Shown here in pieces: positions 9,816-18,674 of a stretch of DNA of 64,000 nucleotides. Made by a program: the position numbers and the translations under genes. The notes below the pieces were generated by a model. The model saw nothing but the letters and a program-made list of their open reading frames with translations. It ran no database searches and was not told where the DNA came from. Where the stretch lies: positions 2,542,001-2,606,000 of the forward strand of contig NZ_JACGFN010000001.1 of NCBI RefSeq assembly GCF_016950255.1, read 5' to 3'. This DNA is from Pectobacterium brasiliense. Its GTDB lineage: Bacteria > Pseudomonadota > Gammaproteobacteria > Enterobacterales > Enterobacteriaceae. Each line of letters begins with the position of its first letter. Within the stretch, counting starts at the first letter, position 1.

Positions 9816-10093
9816 GCAGGCGCATCCTGTTCATGCCCAGAACCCCAAGATTCTAACCAGGTGACCGTCTCATCGGCGGTGATGTGTTCGCCGGTGTCCT
9901 GGTATTCCTCCCACGCGGCCAGCGCCTCTTTACGGTACTGACTGCGTTTTTCTTCACGCTCCACGTATTCGGCGATGGCTTCCAGCATTAGCGCATGGGC
10001 TGAGCTATGGCGGTCATCGGCCAACGTTTTCAGTCGTTCTTTAATGTCCTGATCGATGCGCAGCGTCGTGGTTTGTCGTGGCGTGTCAGCCAT
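9803..10093 (-). CDS. Ribbon-helix-helix (CopG/ParD-like) antitoxin
   Basis: A 96-residue protein with an N-terminal ribbon-helix-helix DNA-binding region (TTTLRIDQDIKERLKTLAD, about residues 8-26) and a charged helical C-terminal half that would wrap the partner toxin. Such antitoxins neutralise RelE/ParE toxins and repress their own operon. The ATG has GGAG eight bases upstream. Its stop overlaps the toxin start, the usual antitoxin-first order. A 35-base near-perfect palindrome just upstream is its probable operator. The partner toxin frame is interrupted. Confidence 0.82.
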   Translation of the reverse strand: MADTPRQTTTLRIDQDIKERLKTLADDRHSSAHALMLEAIAEYVEREEKRSQYRKEALAAWEEYQDTGEHITADETVTWLESWGSGHEQDAPACHK

Positions 10094-10103
10094 GATGTGC
10101 TCC

Positions 10104-10138
10104 GGTTAATATCACTGGTGTCACCAATGATATTAACC
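10104..10138. promoter_or_regulatory. Palindromic operator of the toxin-antitoxin operon
   Basis: GGTTAATATCA (10104-10114) is perfectly repeated in inverse at 10128-10138. The centre TGGTGTCACCA is itself a palindrome. It lies immediately upstream of the antitoxin ribosome site, as expected for autorepression by a ribbon-helix-helix dimer pair. Confidence 0.65.
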
Positions 10139-10154
10139 CTGAATGATGCGTGTG

Positions 10155-11009
10155 TCACTCCGCATTCAGGAAGCGCTGGCGGTAGGCGCTGGGTGAAACG
10201 CCGAACGCCTGATGGAACACCACGGAGAAATAGTTGCTGTCTTCAAAACCGCACAGCGCGGCAACGTCGCCAATGGTTTGCAGGTCATAACGCAGCAGCT
10301 CCATCGCCTTACATAGCCGTAGCTGGCGCAGGTAGTGCGGCACGCTCATGCCGGTTTGTTCTTTAAAGCGTGAACGTAAACTGCGGGCGCTGAAGTGGTG
10401 CTGTTCACAGAAGGCCTCAAAGCGGAACGGAGCGGCGATGCTGGCACGCAGCGCATTCATCAACATATCCAACTGATGCGCATCGGCCAACTGTGGGCTA
10501 TCCGGCGTGTGGCGATAGCGCGCCGCCAGCAGCGCAATCTGTAACAGCAGCGCTTCACTCAGTTGTAACGACAGCACATCCGACTTCATGCACTCCTGCC
10601 TCAACGCATCCACCTTCTCGCGGAGGGTATCCATGCCTTCCGAACCTAAACACCAGTGGCGCTGGCTTTGTGGCAGCTCCCCGCCCGGCAGTAACGCTTG
10701 CCAGTCGGCAGATAACGTCAGGCGATTGCGAATATAGAGAATGTTGTCGAGTTCGAGTCCGTTGACGGATTCATAGCTGTGGCGATCGTTCGCGGAGACA
10801 TAGAACATATCGCCGCGAGTGATGCGATAAGGCACATCGTTCCAGACGTGGAGGCCATTGCCACGCCAGACAATCACCAGTTCATCGAAATCATGATGAT
10901 GTAGCGGAAACACAGGCTGTGGATGCCGTTCGGCAACCATCACGGCATTCTTGTCGGTGAGGAAATAGTCTTCAGTCTGTAATTTCAAACCCCGTATTAC
11001 TGTCGTCAT
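10155..11009 (-). CDS. rhaR: HTH-type transcriptional activator RhaR
   Basis: RhaR is the AraC-family activator that, with L-rhamnose, switches on the rhaSR operon. The 284-residue product has an N-terminal cupin sugar-binding domain (LHHHDFDELVIVWRGNGLHV, about residues 36-55) and a C-terminal double helix-turn-helix (about residues 185-280) ending in the conserved GFEDSNYFSVVFHQAFGVSP stretch. It follows rhaS with a gap of about 24 bases in the same operon. The match to E. coli RhaR is clear along the full length. Confidence 0.93.
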   Translation of the reverse strand: MTTVIRGLKLQTEDYFLTDKNAVMVAERHPQPVFPLHHHDFDELVIVWRGNGLHVWNDVPYRITRGDMFYVSANDRHSYESVNGLELDNILYIRNRLTLSADWQALLPGGELPQSQRHWCLGSEGMDTLREKVDALRQECMKSDVLSLQLSEALLLQIALLAARYRHTPDSPQLADAHQLDMLMNALRASIAAPFRFEAFCEQHHFSARSLRSRFKEQTGMSVPHYLRQLRLCKAMELLRYDLQTIGDVAALCGFEDSNYFSVVFHQAFGVSPSAYRQRFLNAE

Positions 11010-11033
11010 TCCCTCACCCGCAGTTGCCGTTAC

Positions 11034-11873
11034 CTACTCTTCACGAGAAAACGCCTGATGGCGCAGTGACTTAGGTGCCTGCGAGAATGCCTTGCGGAAT
11101 TGCGTCGAGAAGTGATTGCTGTCGCTAAATCCACAGGCGTGCGCAATAGTGGTGATGGAATCATCACTCTGCTGCAACCGCCGACGAGCCTCCAGTAATC
11201 TTAACCGATTCAGATAGCGTTGTGGCGTCATACCGGTGTGTTGTTTGAGCTGACGGTGCAGCGTGCGCAGCGGCAGCGAGAACTGATCGGCCAGACTGCC
11301 CCAGTTCACCTCTTCGCTGTAGTTATTTTGCAGCCAGCCCAGCAGCGCCTGTACCCCCTGACGCTCGGAGCCATTGGCCTGCGTCTGGAAACAGTGCTGA
11401 CGCAGTTGCACCAGAATATGCAGAAACAGGCTCTCGCTGGCGGCAATCGCTTCCGGCGCATCGCTCTGTGCCAGCTCCGCCAGACTGTTCATCGACTGTT
11501 TCAACTGCTGCATCCCCGCCGCATTCACCTGCCACTGCCCTTGCCACTCGCCGTTCTGGCCATACGGCAAAAAGGCAGCGATGTCGGAAAGGAAGCGGAA
11601 TCCACGCGGCGAGCGGTACAGCATGTTGGTCAGGCACAGCCCTTCGACGTCTTCAAACAGATGCCGATCGTTATCGCGAACAAAGAATACTGAACCGCTG
11701 CATAGCGCATAGGGCTGATCGTTAAACACATGGACGCCAGCACCCTGCTCCACCAGCACGATTTCCCAGAAATCATGATAATGCTCAGGAAACGCCGCTT
11801 GTGGGGTGCGCGGCTCCACCGCAACCGTTACGGCACGCGAAGTAAAAAAATCATCACCACGAAGTAACGTCAT
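11034..11873 (-). CDS. rhaS: HTH-type transcriptional activator RhaS
   Basis: RhaS is the AraC-family activator of rhaBAD and rhaT in response to L-rhamnose. The 279-residue product (E. coli 278) has the cupin domain with FPEHYHDFWEIVLVEQGAGV at about residues 27-46 and the C-terminal HTH domain with the highly conserved LHRQLKQHTGMTPQRYLNRL segment. The ATG at 11871-11873 is chosen because it aligns with the E. coli N terminus and has a GGAG site. A longer frame upstream would intrude 99 bases into the promoter region. It is divergent from rhaB. Confidence 0.93.
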   Translation of the reverse strand: MTLLRGDDFFTSRAVTVAVEPRTPQAAFPEHYHDFWEIVLVEQGAGVHVFNDQPYALCSGSVFFVRDNDRHLFEDVEGLCLTNMLYRSPRGFRFLSDIAAFLPYGQNGEWQGQWQVNAAGMQQLKQSMNSLAELAQSDAPEAIAASESLFLHILVQLRQHCFQTQANGSERQGVQALLGWLQNNYSEEVNWGSLADQFSLPLRTLHRQLKQHTGMTPQRYLNRLRLLEARRRLQQSDDSITTIAHACGFSDSNHFSTQFRKAFSQAPKSLRHQAFSREE

Positions 11874-12016
11874 TTCAGTTCTCCATTCAGCCTCTGGCAA
11901 AAGTGCGGCCTTTGAAAAAGGGTAGTCAGAAGCCACAAAACCGGCCTTCAAATACCGTCGCCCACACGCCATCTGGCTGCTCTTTTTTTAAGATCGCACC
12001 GCCTAATTGATTGAAG

Positions 12017-12032
12017 TGTGGCAAGGATCACA
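12017..12032 (-). promoter_or_regulatory. CRP-like site, probably for rhaSR
   Basis: TGTGG-CAAGGA-TCACA matches the CRP consensus TGTGA-N6-TCACA at nine of ten positions. Its centre is about 150 bases upstream of the rhaS ATG, compatible with the upstream CRP position known at E. coli rhaSR. Confidence 0.5.
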
Positions 12033-12083
12033 CCGCTTTTTCCCTGATTTTTTCATGGTTATTCCCTGAATAATTTCCCAGAT

Positions 12084-12099
12084 TGTGAGCCCTTTCACG
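12084..12099 (+). promoter_or_regulatory. CRP-like site for rhaBAD
   Basis: TGTGA-GCCCTT-TCACG matches the CRP consensus at nine of ten positions. If it sits at the E. coli position of about -92.5, transcription would start near 12184. That fits a TACACT -10 element at 12173-12178 and a leader of about 26 bases before the rhaB ATG. RhaS half-sites would then lie between about 12103 and 12152. Confidence 0.6.
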
Positions 12100-12209
12100 G
12101 TCAGCTTTGTCATTTTGCCAGCCGCCTGTTGTAGATGGCACTCATAGGAAGGTGGCTTCTGTTACCGCTACTTACACTGCAACACATCCAACAAGTAAGG
12201 AGTGCGGCT

Positions 12210-13700
12210 ATGGCGGTGAAGAATATCGTGGCGGTGGATTTAGGTGCATCCAGTGGTCGGGTCATGCTGGCAACCTTGCACACCGCAACGCAGCATTTGA
12301 CGCTGAAAGAAATTCACCGTTTCAGCAATACGCTGGTGTTTCAGGACAAGCATCACCAGTGGGATCTGGCCGCGCTGGAAGGCGACATCCTCACCGGATT
12401 ACACCAAATCGATGCTATGGGTATCACCCCCGATAGCATCGGGATCGACAGCTGGGGCGTGGACTATGTGCTGCTGAATAAGGACGGGCAGCGCGTTGGC
12501 CTACCCTATTCCTATCGCGACCACCGCACCGACGGCGTGATGGCTACCGTCACTGCCGAGCTGGGGCGTGAAGCGATCTATCAGCGTACCGGCATTCAGT
12601 TCCTGCCGTTTAATACGCTGTACCAGCTTAAAGCGCTGTGTGACACATCATCTGACGATCTGAATCAGGTGGCACATCTGCTGCTGATTCCCGACTATTT
12701 TCACTATCGCCTCACCGGGAATCGGGTCTGCGAATACACCAACGCCAGCACGACCCAACTGCTTAATCTGGAACAGAAAACCTGGGACAGCGAACTACTG
12801 GACTATCTGGGTATCCCGCGCCGCTGGTTGAGCGATCCAGTTCAGCCGGGTCACGTCGTGGGGAACTGGGCAGCGCCGAGCGGACGGCAGATTCCCGTCA
12901 CCGCTGTCGCCACGCACGATACCGCCAGCGCGGTGGTCGGCGCGCCGTTACAGAGCCGCGACAGCGCCTACCTGAGTTCCGGCACCTGGTCACTAATGGG
13001 CATCGAGAGCGACACGCCGTTTAACAGCCCGCAGGCGCTAGCCGCCAATATCACCAACGAAGGTGGCGTGGATGGCACCTATCGTGTACTGAAAAACATC
13101 ATGGGCCTGTGGCTGCTACAGCGCGTTTGTCAGGAGCGTGACATCAAGGACTTAGGTGCGCTGATTCAGTCCGCCGCCGCTCTACCCGCTTTTGTCAGTT
13201 TGATTAACCCGAATGACGAGCGCTTTATCAATCCGCCGTCCATGCATCAGGCGATCCGCGACTATTGCCGTGAGCACGGCCAGCCTGTGCCCCAAAGCGA
13301 TGCCGAACTGGCACGCTGCATCTTCGACAGCCTCGCGCTGCTCTACCGACAGGTGGTACTGGAACTGGGCGAACTGCGCCACGCGCCAATCCGCCAGCTG
13401 CATATTGTCGGCGGCGGCAGCCAGAACGCCTTCCTGAACCAGCTGTGCGCCGATGTGTGCCAGATTCCGGTTCTGGCCGGGCCGGTCGAGGCCTCGACGC
13501 TTGGCAATATCGGCTGCCAGCTGATGGCGCTGGACGCCGTCGCCGACCTTGCCGCATTCCGGCACATGCTGACTCATAACTTCCCTCTGCATCGCTATAC
13601 CCCGCGTGCGGAGAGTGACTTTGCCGGGCATTGGCGTCGTTTTCAGGCGCTCAGCCAGCCAGAAACCGCCCCACAGGGCAAAAAGGAGACTACGCAATGA
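12210..13700 (+). CDS. rhaB: Rhamnulokinase RhaB
   Basis: RhaB phosphorylates L-rhamnulose to L-rhamnulose 1-phosphate with ATP, the second intracellular step of rhamnose breakdown. The 496-residue protein is a FGGY-family sugar kinase with the ATP-binding opening [14 protein letters not shown] near residues 8-21 and the C-terminal [15 protein letters not shown] phosphate-binding region at about 400-415. The ATG at 12210 has AAGGAG seven bases ahead and aligns with known RhaB proteins. An upstream in-frame ATG at 12135 lacks a ribosome site and lies upstream of the promoter. The stop overlaps rhaA (ATGA). Confidence 0.95.
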   Translation: MAVKNIVAVDLGASSGRVMLATLHTATQHLTLKEIHRFSNTLVFQDKHHQWDLAALEGDILTGLHQIDAMGITPDSIGIDSWGVDYVLLNKDGQRVGLPYSYRDHRTDGVMATVTAELGREAIYQRTGIQFLPFNTLYQLKALCDTSSDDLNQVAHLLLIPDYFHYRLTGNRVCEYTNASTTQLLNLEQKTWDSELLDYLGIPRRWLSDPVQPGHVVGNWAAPSGRQIPVTAVATHDTASAVVGAPLQSRDSAYLSSGTWSLMGIESDTPFNSPQALAANITNEGGVDGTYRVLKNIMGLWLLQRVCQERDIKDLGALIQSAAALPAFVSLINPNDERFINPPSMHQAIRDYCREHGQPVPQSDAELARCIFDSLALLYRQVVLELGELRHAPIRQLHIVGGGSQNAFLNQLCADVCQIPVLAGPVEASTLGNIGCQLMALDAVADLAAFRHMLTHNFPLHRYTPRAESDFAGHWRRFQALSQPETAPQGKKETTQ

Positions 13701-14959
13701 GCACACCAATTGAAGCAGCCTGGCAACTGGCAAAAGCGCGTTACGCCAGCCTAAATGTTGACGTAGAGGCCGTGCTGGAACAGCTCGACCAGATTCCGGT
13801 GTCAATGCACTGCTGGCAGGGCGACGATGTGGCCGGATTCGAGAACACCGGCGGGCCACTTACCGGCGGCATTCAGGCCACTGGCAACTACCCCGGTAAG
13901 GCGAGCACGCCGGATGAACTACGTGCCGATCTGGAACAGGCCTTTGCGCTGATCCCCGGCCCTAAACGTCTGAACCTGCATGCTATCTATCTGGAATCTG
14001 CCCAGCCCGTCGCCCGCAACGAGATTGCCCCCGAGCATTTCAGCACCTGGGTCGAATGGGCCAAGCGCCACCAGCTCGGGCTGGATTTTAACCCGACCTG
14101 CTTTTCCCATCCGCTGAGCGCGGACGGCTTTACCCTGTCGCATCCAGACGAAAAAGTACGCCGTTTCTGGATTGAACACTGCCAGGCCAGCCGCCGGATT
14201 TCCGCCTACTTCGGGCGCGAACTTGGCACGCCGTCTGTAATGAACATCTGGGTGCCGGACGGTATGAAAGATTTGACCATCGATCGTCTGGCGTTCCGCC
14301 AGCGGCTGCTCAGCGCACTGGATGAGGTCATCGCCGAGCCGCTCGATCAGGCACATCATATCGACGCGGTGGAAAGTAAGCTGTTCGGGATCGGTGCGGA
14401 AAGTTTCACCGTCGGCTCCAGCGAATTCTGCCTCGGCTACGCAGCCAGCCGCGGCACCGCGCTCTGCTTGGATGCCGGACACTTTCACCCGACCGAAGTG
14501 ATTTCCGACAAGATCTCCAGTGCGATTCTGTACGTTCCACGCCTGCTGCTGCACGTCAGCCGCCCGGTACGCTGGGACAGCGACCATGTGGTGCTGCTAG
14601 ATGACGAAACGCAGGCCATCGCCCACGAAATCGTGCGCCATAAACTGCTCAACCGCGTGCATATCGGGCTCGATTTCTTTGATGCCTCGATCAACCGCAT
14701 CGCCGCCTGGGTCATCGGCACCCGCAATATGAAGAAAGCCCTGTTGCGCGCGCTGCTGGAACCCACGGAAACGCTACGCACGCTGGAACAAAACGGCGAT
14801 TACACCGCGCGTCTGGCCCTGCTGGAAGAGCAAAAATCGCTGCCGTGGCAGGCCGTGTGGGAACACTACTGCCAGCGTCATGACGTCATCCCGGGCAGCG
14901 AATGGCTGCAACAGGTGCGTCAGTATGAAGAAACCATCCTCACTCAACGTCAAGGGTAA
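13697..14959 (+). CDS. rhaA: L-rhamnose isomerase RhaA
   Basis: RhaA interconverts L-rhamnose and L-rhamnulose using Mn2+, the first step of the pathway in the cytoplasm. The 420-residue product is the usual length (E. coli 419). It opens with [14 protein letters not shown] at about residues 35-48, a family hallmark. Metal-binding regions include [11 protein letters not shown] near 256-266 and the [12 protein letters not shown] segment near 293-304. The ATG overlaps the rhaB stop by four bases, with AAAAGGAG upstream, so translation is coupled. Confidence 0.96.
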   Translation: MSTPIEAAWQLAKARYASLNVDVEAVLEQLDQIPVSMHCWQGDDVAGFENTGGPLTGGIQATGNYPGKASTPDELRADLEQAFALIPGPKRLNLHAIYLESAQPVARNEIAPEHFSTWVEWAKRHQLGLDFNPTCFSHPLSADGFTLSHPDEKVRRFWIEHCQASRRISAYFGRELGTPSVMNIWVPDGMKDLTIDRLAFRQRLLSALDEVIAEPLDQAHHIDAVESKLFGIGAESFTVGSSEFCLGYAASRGTALCLDAGHFHPTEVISDKISSAILYVPRLLLHVSRPVRWDSDHVVLLDDETQAIAHEIVRHKLLNRVHIGLDFFDASINRIAAWVIGTRNMKKALLRALLEPTETLRTLEQNGDYTARLALLEEQKSLPWQAVWEHYCQRHDVIPGSEWLQQVRQYEETILTQRQG

Positions 14960-14963
14960 GATT

Positions 14964-15788
14964 ATGCAAGCAATTCTCTCTTCCTGGTTTGTACAGGGAA
15001 TGATTAAAGCCACTAGCGACATGTGGCTCAAAGGCTGGGACGAACGTAACGGCGGTAACGTCAGCCTGCGCCTGACGGCTGAGGATGTGACGCCTTATGA
15101 AAGCGATTTCTACCCGCAGCCGCGTCATGAAGCCCTTTCGCAGCCGATGCCTGCGCTGGCTGACTGCTGGTTTATCGTCACCGGCTCCGGCAAATTTTTC
15201 CGCAACGTGCAGTTGGATCCGGCCGATTCACTGGTGGTGTTGCAGGTCGATAGCGACGGTAAAGGCTACCGCATTTTCTGGGGGCTCACCAACGGCGGTC
15301 TGCCGACTTCTGAACTGGCTTCGCATTTCCAGTCGCACATTGTGCGTATGGGCGTCACCCACGGGCGCGACCGCGTCATCATGCACTGCCACGCAACCAA
15401 TCTAATCGCTTTGAGTTATGTGCTGGAGCTGGATACCGCTAAGTTCACCCGTGAACTGTGGGAAGGCAGCACGGAGTGTCTGGTGGTTTTCCCGGACGGC
15501 GTGGGGATTGTGCCGTGGATGGTGCCGGGCACCGATGCCATTGGCGATGCCACCTCCGAACAAATGAAACGTCATTCGCTGGTGCTGTGGCCTTTCCACG
15601 GTATCTTCGGCACTGGCCCGACGCTGGATGAAGCCTTCGGCCTGATCGATACCGCAGAGAAATCCGCCGAAGTGATGGTGAAAGTGATATCGATGGGCGG
15701 TAAGAAACAGACAATCTCGACCGAAGAGCTGATCGCATTGGGTAAACGTTTCGGTGTCACACCAATGGAAGCCGCGCTGCGCGTGTAG
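14964..15788 (+). CDS. rhaD: Rhamnulose-1-phosphate aldolase RhaD
   Basis: RhaD is a zinc-dependent class II aldolase that splits L-rhamnulose 1-phosphate into dihydroxyacetone phosphate and L-lactaldehyde. The 274-residue length equals that of E. coli. The zinc ligands His141 and His143 are visible in [10 protein letters not shown], and His212 in the LWPFHGIFG segment. The ATG at 14964, four bases after rhaA, aligns with the E. coli N terminus ([12 protein letters not shown]). The longer frame starting inside rhaA is not used. Confidence 0.96.
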   Translation: MQAILSSWFVQGMIKATSDMWLKGWDERNGGNVSLRLTAEDVTPYESDFYPQPRHEALSQPMPALADCWFIVTGSGKFFRNVQLDPADSLVVLQVDSDGKGYRIFWGLTNGGLPTSELASHFQSHIVRMGVTHGRDRVIMHCHATNLIALSYVLELDTAKFTRELWEGSTECLVVFPDGVGIVPWMVPGTDAIGDATSEQMKRHSLVLWPFHGIFGTGPTLDEAFGLIDTAEKSAEVMVKVISMGGKKQTISTEELIALGKRFGVTPMEAALRV

Positions 15789-15824
15789 CAGATTTTCAGC
15801 ATAACATTACCTTCATCCTCAACT

Positions 15825-15848
15825 CGCCACGGCCTCACCGCCGTGGCG
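15825..15848. repeat. Hairpin between rhaD and rhaM
   Basis: CGCCACGGC (15825-15833) pairs perfectly with GCCGTGGCG (15840-15848) around a six-base loop. There is no T tract, so it may be an RNA-stability or processing element that separates rhaBAD from rhaM expression instead of a terminator. Confidence 0.5.
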
Positions 15849-15877
15849 TTCTGCCAACGACTACGGGAGATTCATCC

Positions 15878-16192
15878 ATGTTGCGTAAGGCTTTTGTGAT
15901 GTCAGTTTTTCCTGACAGCCACGATGAATATCAGCGTCGCCACAATCCTATCTGGCCGGAACTGGCTGAGGTGCTCAAGAACCACGGTGCGCACCACTAC
16001 AGCATTTTTCTGGATAAGCAGCGCAATCTGCTGTTCGGCTATGTCGAGGTCGAATCCGAAGCACGCTGGGAAGCGATTGCACAAACGGATGTCTGCCAGC
16101 GCTGGTGGAAACACATGAGCGACGTCATGCCCGCCAACCCTGATAACAGCCCGGTTAGCGATGCGTTGGAACCGGTGTTCTATCTGGACTAA
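15878..16192 (+). CDS. rhaM: L-rhamnose mutarotase RhaM
   Basis: RhaM interconverts alpha and beta anomers of L-rhamnose, supplying the form used by RhaA. The 104-residue protein matches E. coli RhaM across its length, including the [13 protein letters not shown] helix (about residues 18-30), the catalytic His region [11 protein letters not shown] (about 37-47) and the [20 protein letters not shown] tail. It is the last gene of the rhamnose cluster, separated from rhaD by 89 bases that contain a hairpin, and is probably in the same transcript. Confidence 0.95.
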   Translation: MLRKAFVMSVFPDSHDEYQRRHNPIWPELAEVLKNHGAHHYSIFLDKQRNLLFGYVEVESEARWEAIAQTDVCQRWWKHMSDVMPANPDNSPVSDALEPVFYLD

Positions 16193-16203
16193 GAATAACC
16201 ATG

Positions 16204-16234
16204 CGGCGGTAATATAATGAACATATTACTGCCG
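16204..16234 (+). terminator. Hairpin after rhaM
   Basis: CGGCGGTAATAT (16204-16215) pairs with ATATTACTGCCG (16223-16234) with one mismatch around a seven-base loop. It lies 12 bases after the rhaM stop. No strong T run follows, so its strength as a terminator is uncertain. Confidence 0.45.
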
Positions 16235-16547
16235 TAACATTACGATGAAGATAGAATAAAGAAATAGTTTGTCATTTAATTAATGAATCTTGTTACATAT
16301 AATCATTAGGTATTATTAAATACATAAATATTTATTGATTATTGATGGCGGTCACATTTTATTTTCCTTCATTGTGAATAGCGCACCCTTCACATTAAAA
16401 ATAACAAACTTATTGAGATGATTTTTATTTTTAAGAAATAAACCATTACCACTTAATGATTAATCAGCATTTAGTCTCACCGCAGAGAGTCGTGTTGCTA
16501 TTAAATCCCGTTTATTCTTTAACGCCAGTTAATCTAATCACACATCG

Positions 16548-16574
16548 TAAAGATCTTATTTTATTTGCCGTTAT
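16548..16574 (+). promoter_or_regulatory. FliA (sigma-28) promoter of the first chemoreceptor gene
   Basis: TAAA (16548-16551), a 15-base spacer and GCCGTTAT (16567-16574) match the flagellar sigma-28 pattern TAAA-N15-GCCGATAA at ten of twelve fixed positions. It ends 37 bases before the ATG. The rest of the 419-base gap from rhaM is AT-rich and without a gene. Confidence 0.6.
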
Positions 16575-16611
16575 CACTACTACCTTCTCTCTATAATCAA
16601 TAAGAATAACG

Positions 16612-18189
16612 ATGAAATTTTCCCAACTCACAGTGTTCTCCAAATTATTACTTGGTTTTTCCGTCCTGATAGCCATGATGTTGTTATTAGGTGTGGTTTC
16701 ACTACTCCAGCTGAGCCTTAATAATAGTCGTATTGATGAATTAAGCAGCAGCAGCCTGCCCGGCGTACGATACAGCCTGGAAATGCGCGGTTCCTTGTCT
16801 GAAACGCGTTTGCAACAAATACAGTATATCGATTCCAAAACGCCTGAGGAGCGCGAAGGCCATCGCAAAGAATTACTGCAAAACGCCACTGCTTTCCTCA
16901 CCGCGTTTAAGAATTACCAAACGATTGCCAGCAGCGAGGATAAAAAAGCGTTGATTAACGTGATTGGGGAGAATTTCTCCGGTTTTAACTCGGTCAATGC
17001 CACGCTGATCGATACCGTCAATCGGGGCGATCTGGCAGAAGCGAGCAAAATCAGCGGCGCAAACTCTGCAAAATACCGTAGTCAGCTAATGAAAGATTTG
17101 GCAAAACTGGTCGAAATGGAAGTGGCAACGGCAAAAGATATCGTCGATGGCGCCAATTCGACTTATCGGACGTCACAGTACTCTGTCTGGGGATTGCTAC
17201 TGCTCGCTCTGCTGACGACCGCCGTTATCGCCACCATTATCTCACGTAATATTTCGCGCCAGCTCGGCGGCGACCCGCATTACGCCCAGGAAATCATGAC
17301 CGAGATTGCTTCCGGTAATCTCACAACGGAAATCAGGTTGCGTCAGGGGGATAACAGCAGTCTGCTGGCGTCCATCAACCACATGAACCGGCAGTTGGTG
17401 AACACCGTACACACCATCATGAACGGCAGTGAATCCATCTCGCTGGCGTCCAATGAGATTGCTCAGGGCAACAGCGACCTGTCGCAGCGTACCGAAGAGC
17501 AGGCGGCTTCGCTGATTCAGGCATCGGCCAATATGCAGCAGTTAACGCACACCGTGCGCCAGAATGCGGATAACGCCAAGGAAGCCAGCCAACTGGCGCA
17601 GCAAACCTCGGAAACAGCCTCTCAGGGCGGGCTTATCGTGGACGACATGCTCAAGCGTATGCATGAGATCTCCGACAGTTCACAGAAAATCGTTGATATT
17701 ATCGCCGTGATCGAAGGCATTGCCTTCCAAACCAATATCCTTGCCCTAAACGCGGCGGTAGAAGCGGCCAGAGCGGGTAGCGAAGGGAAAGGCTTTGCCG
17801 TCGTAGCAGGCGAAGTCCGGACGCTGGCACAGAAAAGCGCCAATGCCGCCAAAGAGATCAAAACGCTGATCGAAGGCACCGTCGAGAAGATTACCGACGG
17901 CTCCGCGCGGGCAGACAAAGCCAGCCAGGCGATGTCAGAAATTGTGCAATCGGTGAAAAAGGTCACGGATATCGTGGCGGAGATTTCTCAGGCCTCCAAC
18001 GAGCAGCATATCGGCATCAAAGAAATTAGCGTGGCGGTAGAACAAATGGATCGGGTCACTCAGCAAAACGCCGCGCTGGTTGAACAATCCGCCACGGCGG
18101 CACACGCCATGACGGAACAGGGGGCACAGCTGCGTGATGCGGTTCGTTTCTTCAAAGTGAGTCAGGACCACATGCTGAGAATTCATTAA
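16612..18189 (+). CDS. Methyl-accepting chemotaxis protein (four-helix-bundle sensor type)
   Basis: A 525-residue transmembrane chemoreceptor. Membrane segment 1 is at about residues 11-33, a 4HB-type periplasmic ligand domain follows to about 190, then membrane segment 2 (about 192-214), a HAMP linker and the cytoplasmic signalling domain. The hairpin tip GIAFQTNILALNAAVEAARA lies near residues 369-388, the site that contacts CheA and CheW. The C terminus lacks an NWETF-type CheR/CheB tether, so adaptation would depend on other receptors. The ligand is unknown. A FliA-type promoter upstream ties it to the flagellar regulon. Confidence 0.9.
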   Translation: MKFSQLTVFSKLLLGFSVLIAMMLLLGVVSLLQLSLNNSRIDELSSSSLPGVRYSLEMRGSLSETRLQQIQYIDSKTPEEREGHRKELLQNATAFLTAFKNYQTIASSEDKKALINVIGENFSGFNSVNATLIDTVNRGDLAEASKISGANSAKYRSQLMKDLAKLVEMEVATAKDIVDGANSTYRTSQYSVWGLLLLALLTTAVIATIISRNISRQLGGDPHYAQEIMTEIASGNLTTEIRLRQGDNSSLLASINHMNRQLVNTVHTIMNGSESISLASNEIAQGNSDLSQRTEEQAASLIQASANMQQLTHTVRQNADNAKEASQLAQQTSETASQGGLIVDDMLKRMHEISDSSQKIVDIIAVIEGIAFQTNILALNAAVEAARAGSEGKGFAVVAGEVRTLAQKSANAAKEIKTLIEGTVEKITDGSARADKASQAMSEIVQSVKKVTDIVAEISQASNEQHIGIKEISVAVEQMDRVTQQNAALVEQSATAAHAMTEQGAQLRDAVRFFKVSQDHMLRIH

Positions 18190-18323
18190 TTCTCCTCTGC
18201 CCCGCCAGCGACTCAGCGGGGCAGCCACCTATTTCTGAGCTCTCTTGTTTCTGATAACTATTGTTTCTGAACTCTATTATTTCTAATAACGGCTAACTCA
18301 CCCTGTTTGCTTCATGAACAAAC

Positions 18324-18357
18324 GTTGACGTCTGGTTTAGGCAAACGGGGTTATAGT
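18324..18357 (+). promoter_or_regulatory. PhoP-dependent promoter of the mgtA operon
   Basis: GTTGA (18324-18328) and GTTTA (18335-18339) form a direct repeat with 11-base periodicity, the layout of a PhoP box. TATAGT at 18352-18357 is a good -10 element exactly 12 bases beyond the box, as in class I PhoP promoters. Transcription would start near 18364, giving a leader of about 310 bases before mgtA. Confidence 0.6.
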
Positions 18358-18363
18358 TGCACC

Positions 18364-18674
18364 ACTACACTACGTGCTGTGTTTTTACGTACCCGTTTTC
18401 TACGTACCAGATTTCTGCGCAATCTGTTTCGTCAGCTGACGACTATTTTTACATCTCGCCGCACGGCGATAAGGAGACCACATGGACGAGCACCCTCGAT
18501 GGCCCGGTAAACCGCATCCGTTAGAATAAGGACCGTCTTCTTCCTCGACCTCTCTGTTCTCTCCGTCTGCGCCGTTTACCTCCCTTAATACCTTCATTTT
18601 TTTCCGCTTTACATCCCTTTATCCGGGATGCGCGCCCGTGCGCGGCGGACAGGCAACATTAAGAGAGCAGCATC
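18364..18674 (+). promoter_or_regulatory. Long 5' leader of mgtA
   Basis: About 310 bases lie between the predicted start of transcription and the mgtA ATG. In enterobacteria this leader senses Mg2+ and proline through the leader peptide mgtL and alternative RNA folds. Here it contains a short proline-rich frame with its own ribosome site (18482-18529). About 18382-18426 holds a degenerate 15-base repeat, with TACGTACC and similar cores repeated three times. I cannot define the alternative stems by eye. Confidence 0.5.
18482..18529 (+). CDS. mgtL: Proline-rich leader peptide, mgtL-like
   Basis: A 15-codon frame reads MDEHPRWPGKPHPLE and stops with TAA. AAGGAG lies six bases before the ATG. 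Prolines at positions 5, 8, 11 and 13 give the spaced-proline pattern of the enterobacterial MgtL leader, where ribosome speed over proline codons couples low Mg2+ or low proline to transcription into mgtA. It sits 145 bases upstream of mgtA and downstream of a PhoP-type promoter. The sequence differs from E. coli and Salmonella MgtL, so the assignment rests on position, ribosome site and proline spacing. Confidence 0.6.
   Translation: MDEHPRWPGKPHPLE

Noticed and set aside
13182..13859. Long antisense frame across rhaB and rhaA
   Set aside because: A shadow of high-GC third positions in real genes; no ribosome site or domain.
18307..18510. 67-codon frame in the mgtA leader with FLRTR-type repeats
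   Set aside because: No ribosome site, starts inside the PhoP promoter region; the repeats are noted as a DNA feature only.
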